Shown piece by piece: positions 35,847 to 36,033 of a stretch of 36,033 nt of DNA. How positions within the stretch are numbered: position 1 is the stretch's first letter; each line of letters starts with the position of its first letter. The stretch covers positions 1 to 36,033 of the forward strand of contig JALQPE010000434.1 in NCBI GenBank assembly GCA_030407315.1, written 5' to 3'. The position numbers and the translations under genes are program-made. The notes under the pieces were generated by a model. It had not been told where the DNA came from. It saw nothing but the letters and a program-made list of their open reading frames with translations, and made no database searches. The stretch is from Asparagopsis taxiformis (Eukaryota > Rhodophyta > Florideophyceae > Bonnemaisoniales > Bonnemaisoniaceae).

Positions 35847-36033
35847 GTGGGTCGGCTGGAGATGCGATTGCAGGCGTCGCAGTTATCTGCTATTCTCGTA
35901 ACAGTGCACGAGTATCTGGAGTAAGCTTATCCGGGTCCGCTCTCCGTAGGAGGTTGTATAGCTTGTCGACACTTGGGTGATGAAGGTGGCGATGCAAACG
36001 ATGCAATTGCGACCGTGAATAGTTCACGCTGTT
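35847..36033 (-). pseudogene. Retroelement integrase zinc-finger fragment, truncated and frameshifted
   Basis: Read leftward from the window end, SQLHRLHRHLHHPSVDKLYN, LLRRADPDKLTPDTRALL and, after a one-base frame change near 35893-35900, RIADNCDACNRISSRPT form the H-H...C-x2-C zinc-binding domain that precedes retroelement integrase cores. It is cut off at about 35847 by the GGACGTCC repeats. It is not part of the 14.5-kb chromovirus, whose own finger reads differently (CPECAKERI), so it belongs to another element continuing past the window edge. Confidence 0.6.

Overview
The window is eukaryotic nuclear DNA dominated by mobile elements and repeats. Intron-poor reading frames, a chromodomain Ty3/gypsy element, a Plavaka/KDZ-like transposase and abundant structured repeats would fit a multicellular red alga such as Chondrus, but that is inference from overall character, not from a diagnostic gene. 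I saw no rRNA, tRNA or CRISPR array, and no gene I would confidently call an ordinary single-copy host gene.

Left edge (1-2774). A 62-bp decayed copy of part of the large gene at 14997-18953 runs into GGACGTCC/CTAGTAC repeats, a 7 x 43 bp array and a 24-bp array. Then comes a duplicated segment with regularly spaced splice-like signals on the minus strand, and a perfect 38-bp palindrome at 2140-2177.

Accessory block (2775-19690). A zinc-finger, Plavaka-like transposase broken by one frameshift (+) converges on a 761-aa coiled-coil protein of unknown function (-). Next are a fusion of a beta-class DNA methyltransferase with a SET domain (-), and a fusion of a ParB-like domain with a 2OG-Fe(II) dioxygenase (+). 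Seven copies of a ~200-270 bp repeat ('R'), most carrying a 16-bp palindrome and a hairpin, lie between and around these genes. The methyltransferase-SET gene sits between two inverted R copies. The coiled-coil and ParB-dioxygenase genes share an R copy plus a conserved ~80-bp leader upstream. These genes look like a mobile family encoding chromatin and DNA modifiers.

LTR element (20472-34968, minus orientation). Two 331-bp LTRs, identical by eye and flanked by GGGGG on both sides, bound a 14.5-kb chromovirus: gag, protease, RT-RNase H-integrase and chromodomain. Between the chromodomain and the 3' LTR lie about 6.8 kb of foreign sequence. It contains pieces of at least six cellular-type genes: an NDUFAF7/MidA methyltransferase, a PH-ORP oxysterol-binding protein, a TPR/Sel1-like repeat protein, a SCYL1-like HEAT region, a WD40 protein and a GCC2/GCC3 cysteine-rich domain. 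Several carry stops or frameshifts. The LTRs remain identical, so the load probably decayed before the last transposition.

Right edge (34969-36033). This is the other half of the G-rich insertion target, then the same GGACGTCC/CTAGTAC repeat family in inverted orientation, and a decayed integrase zinc-finger fragment at the window end.
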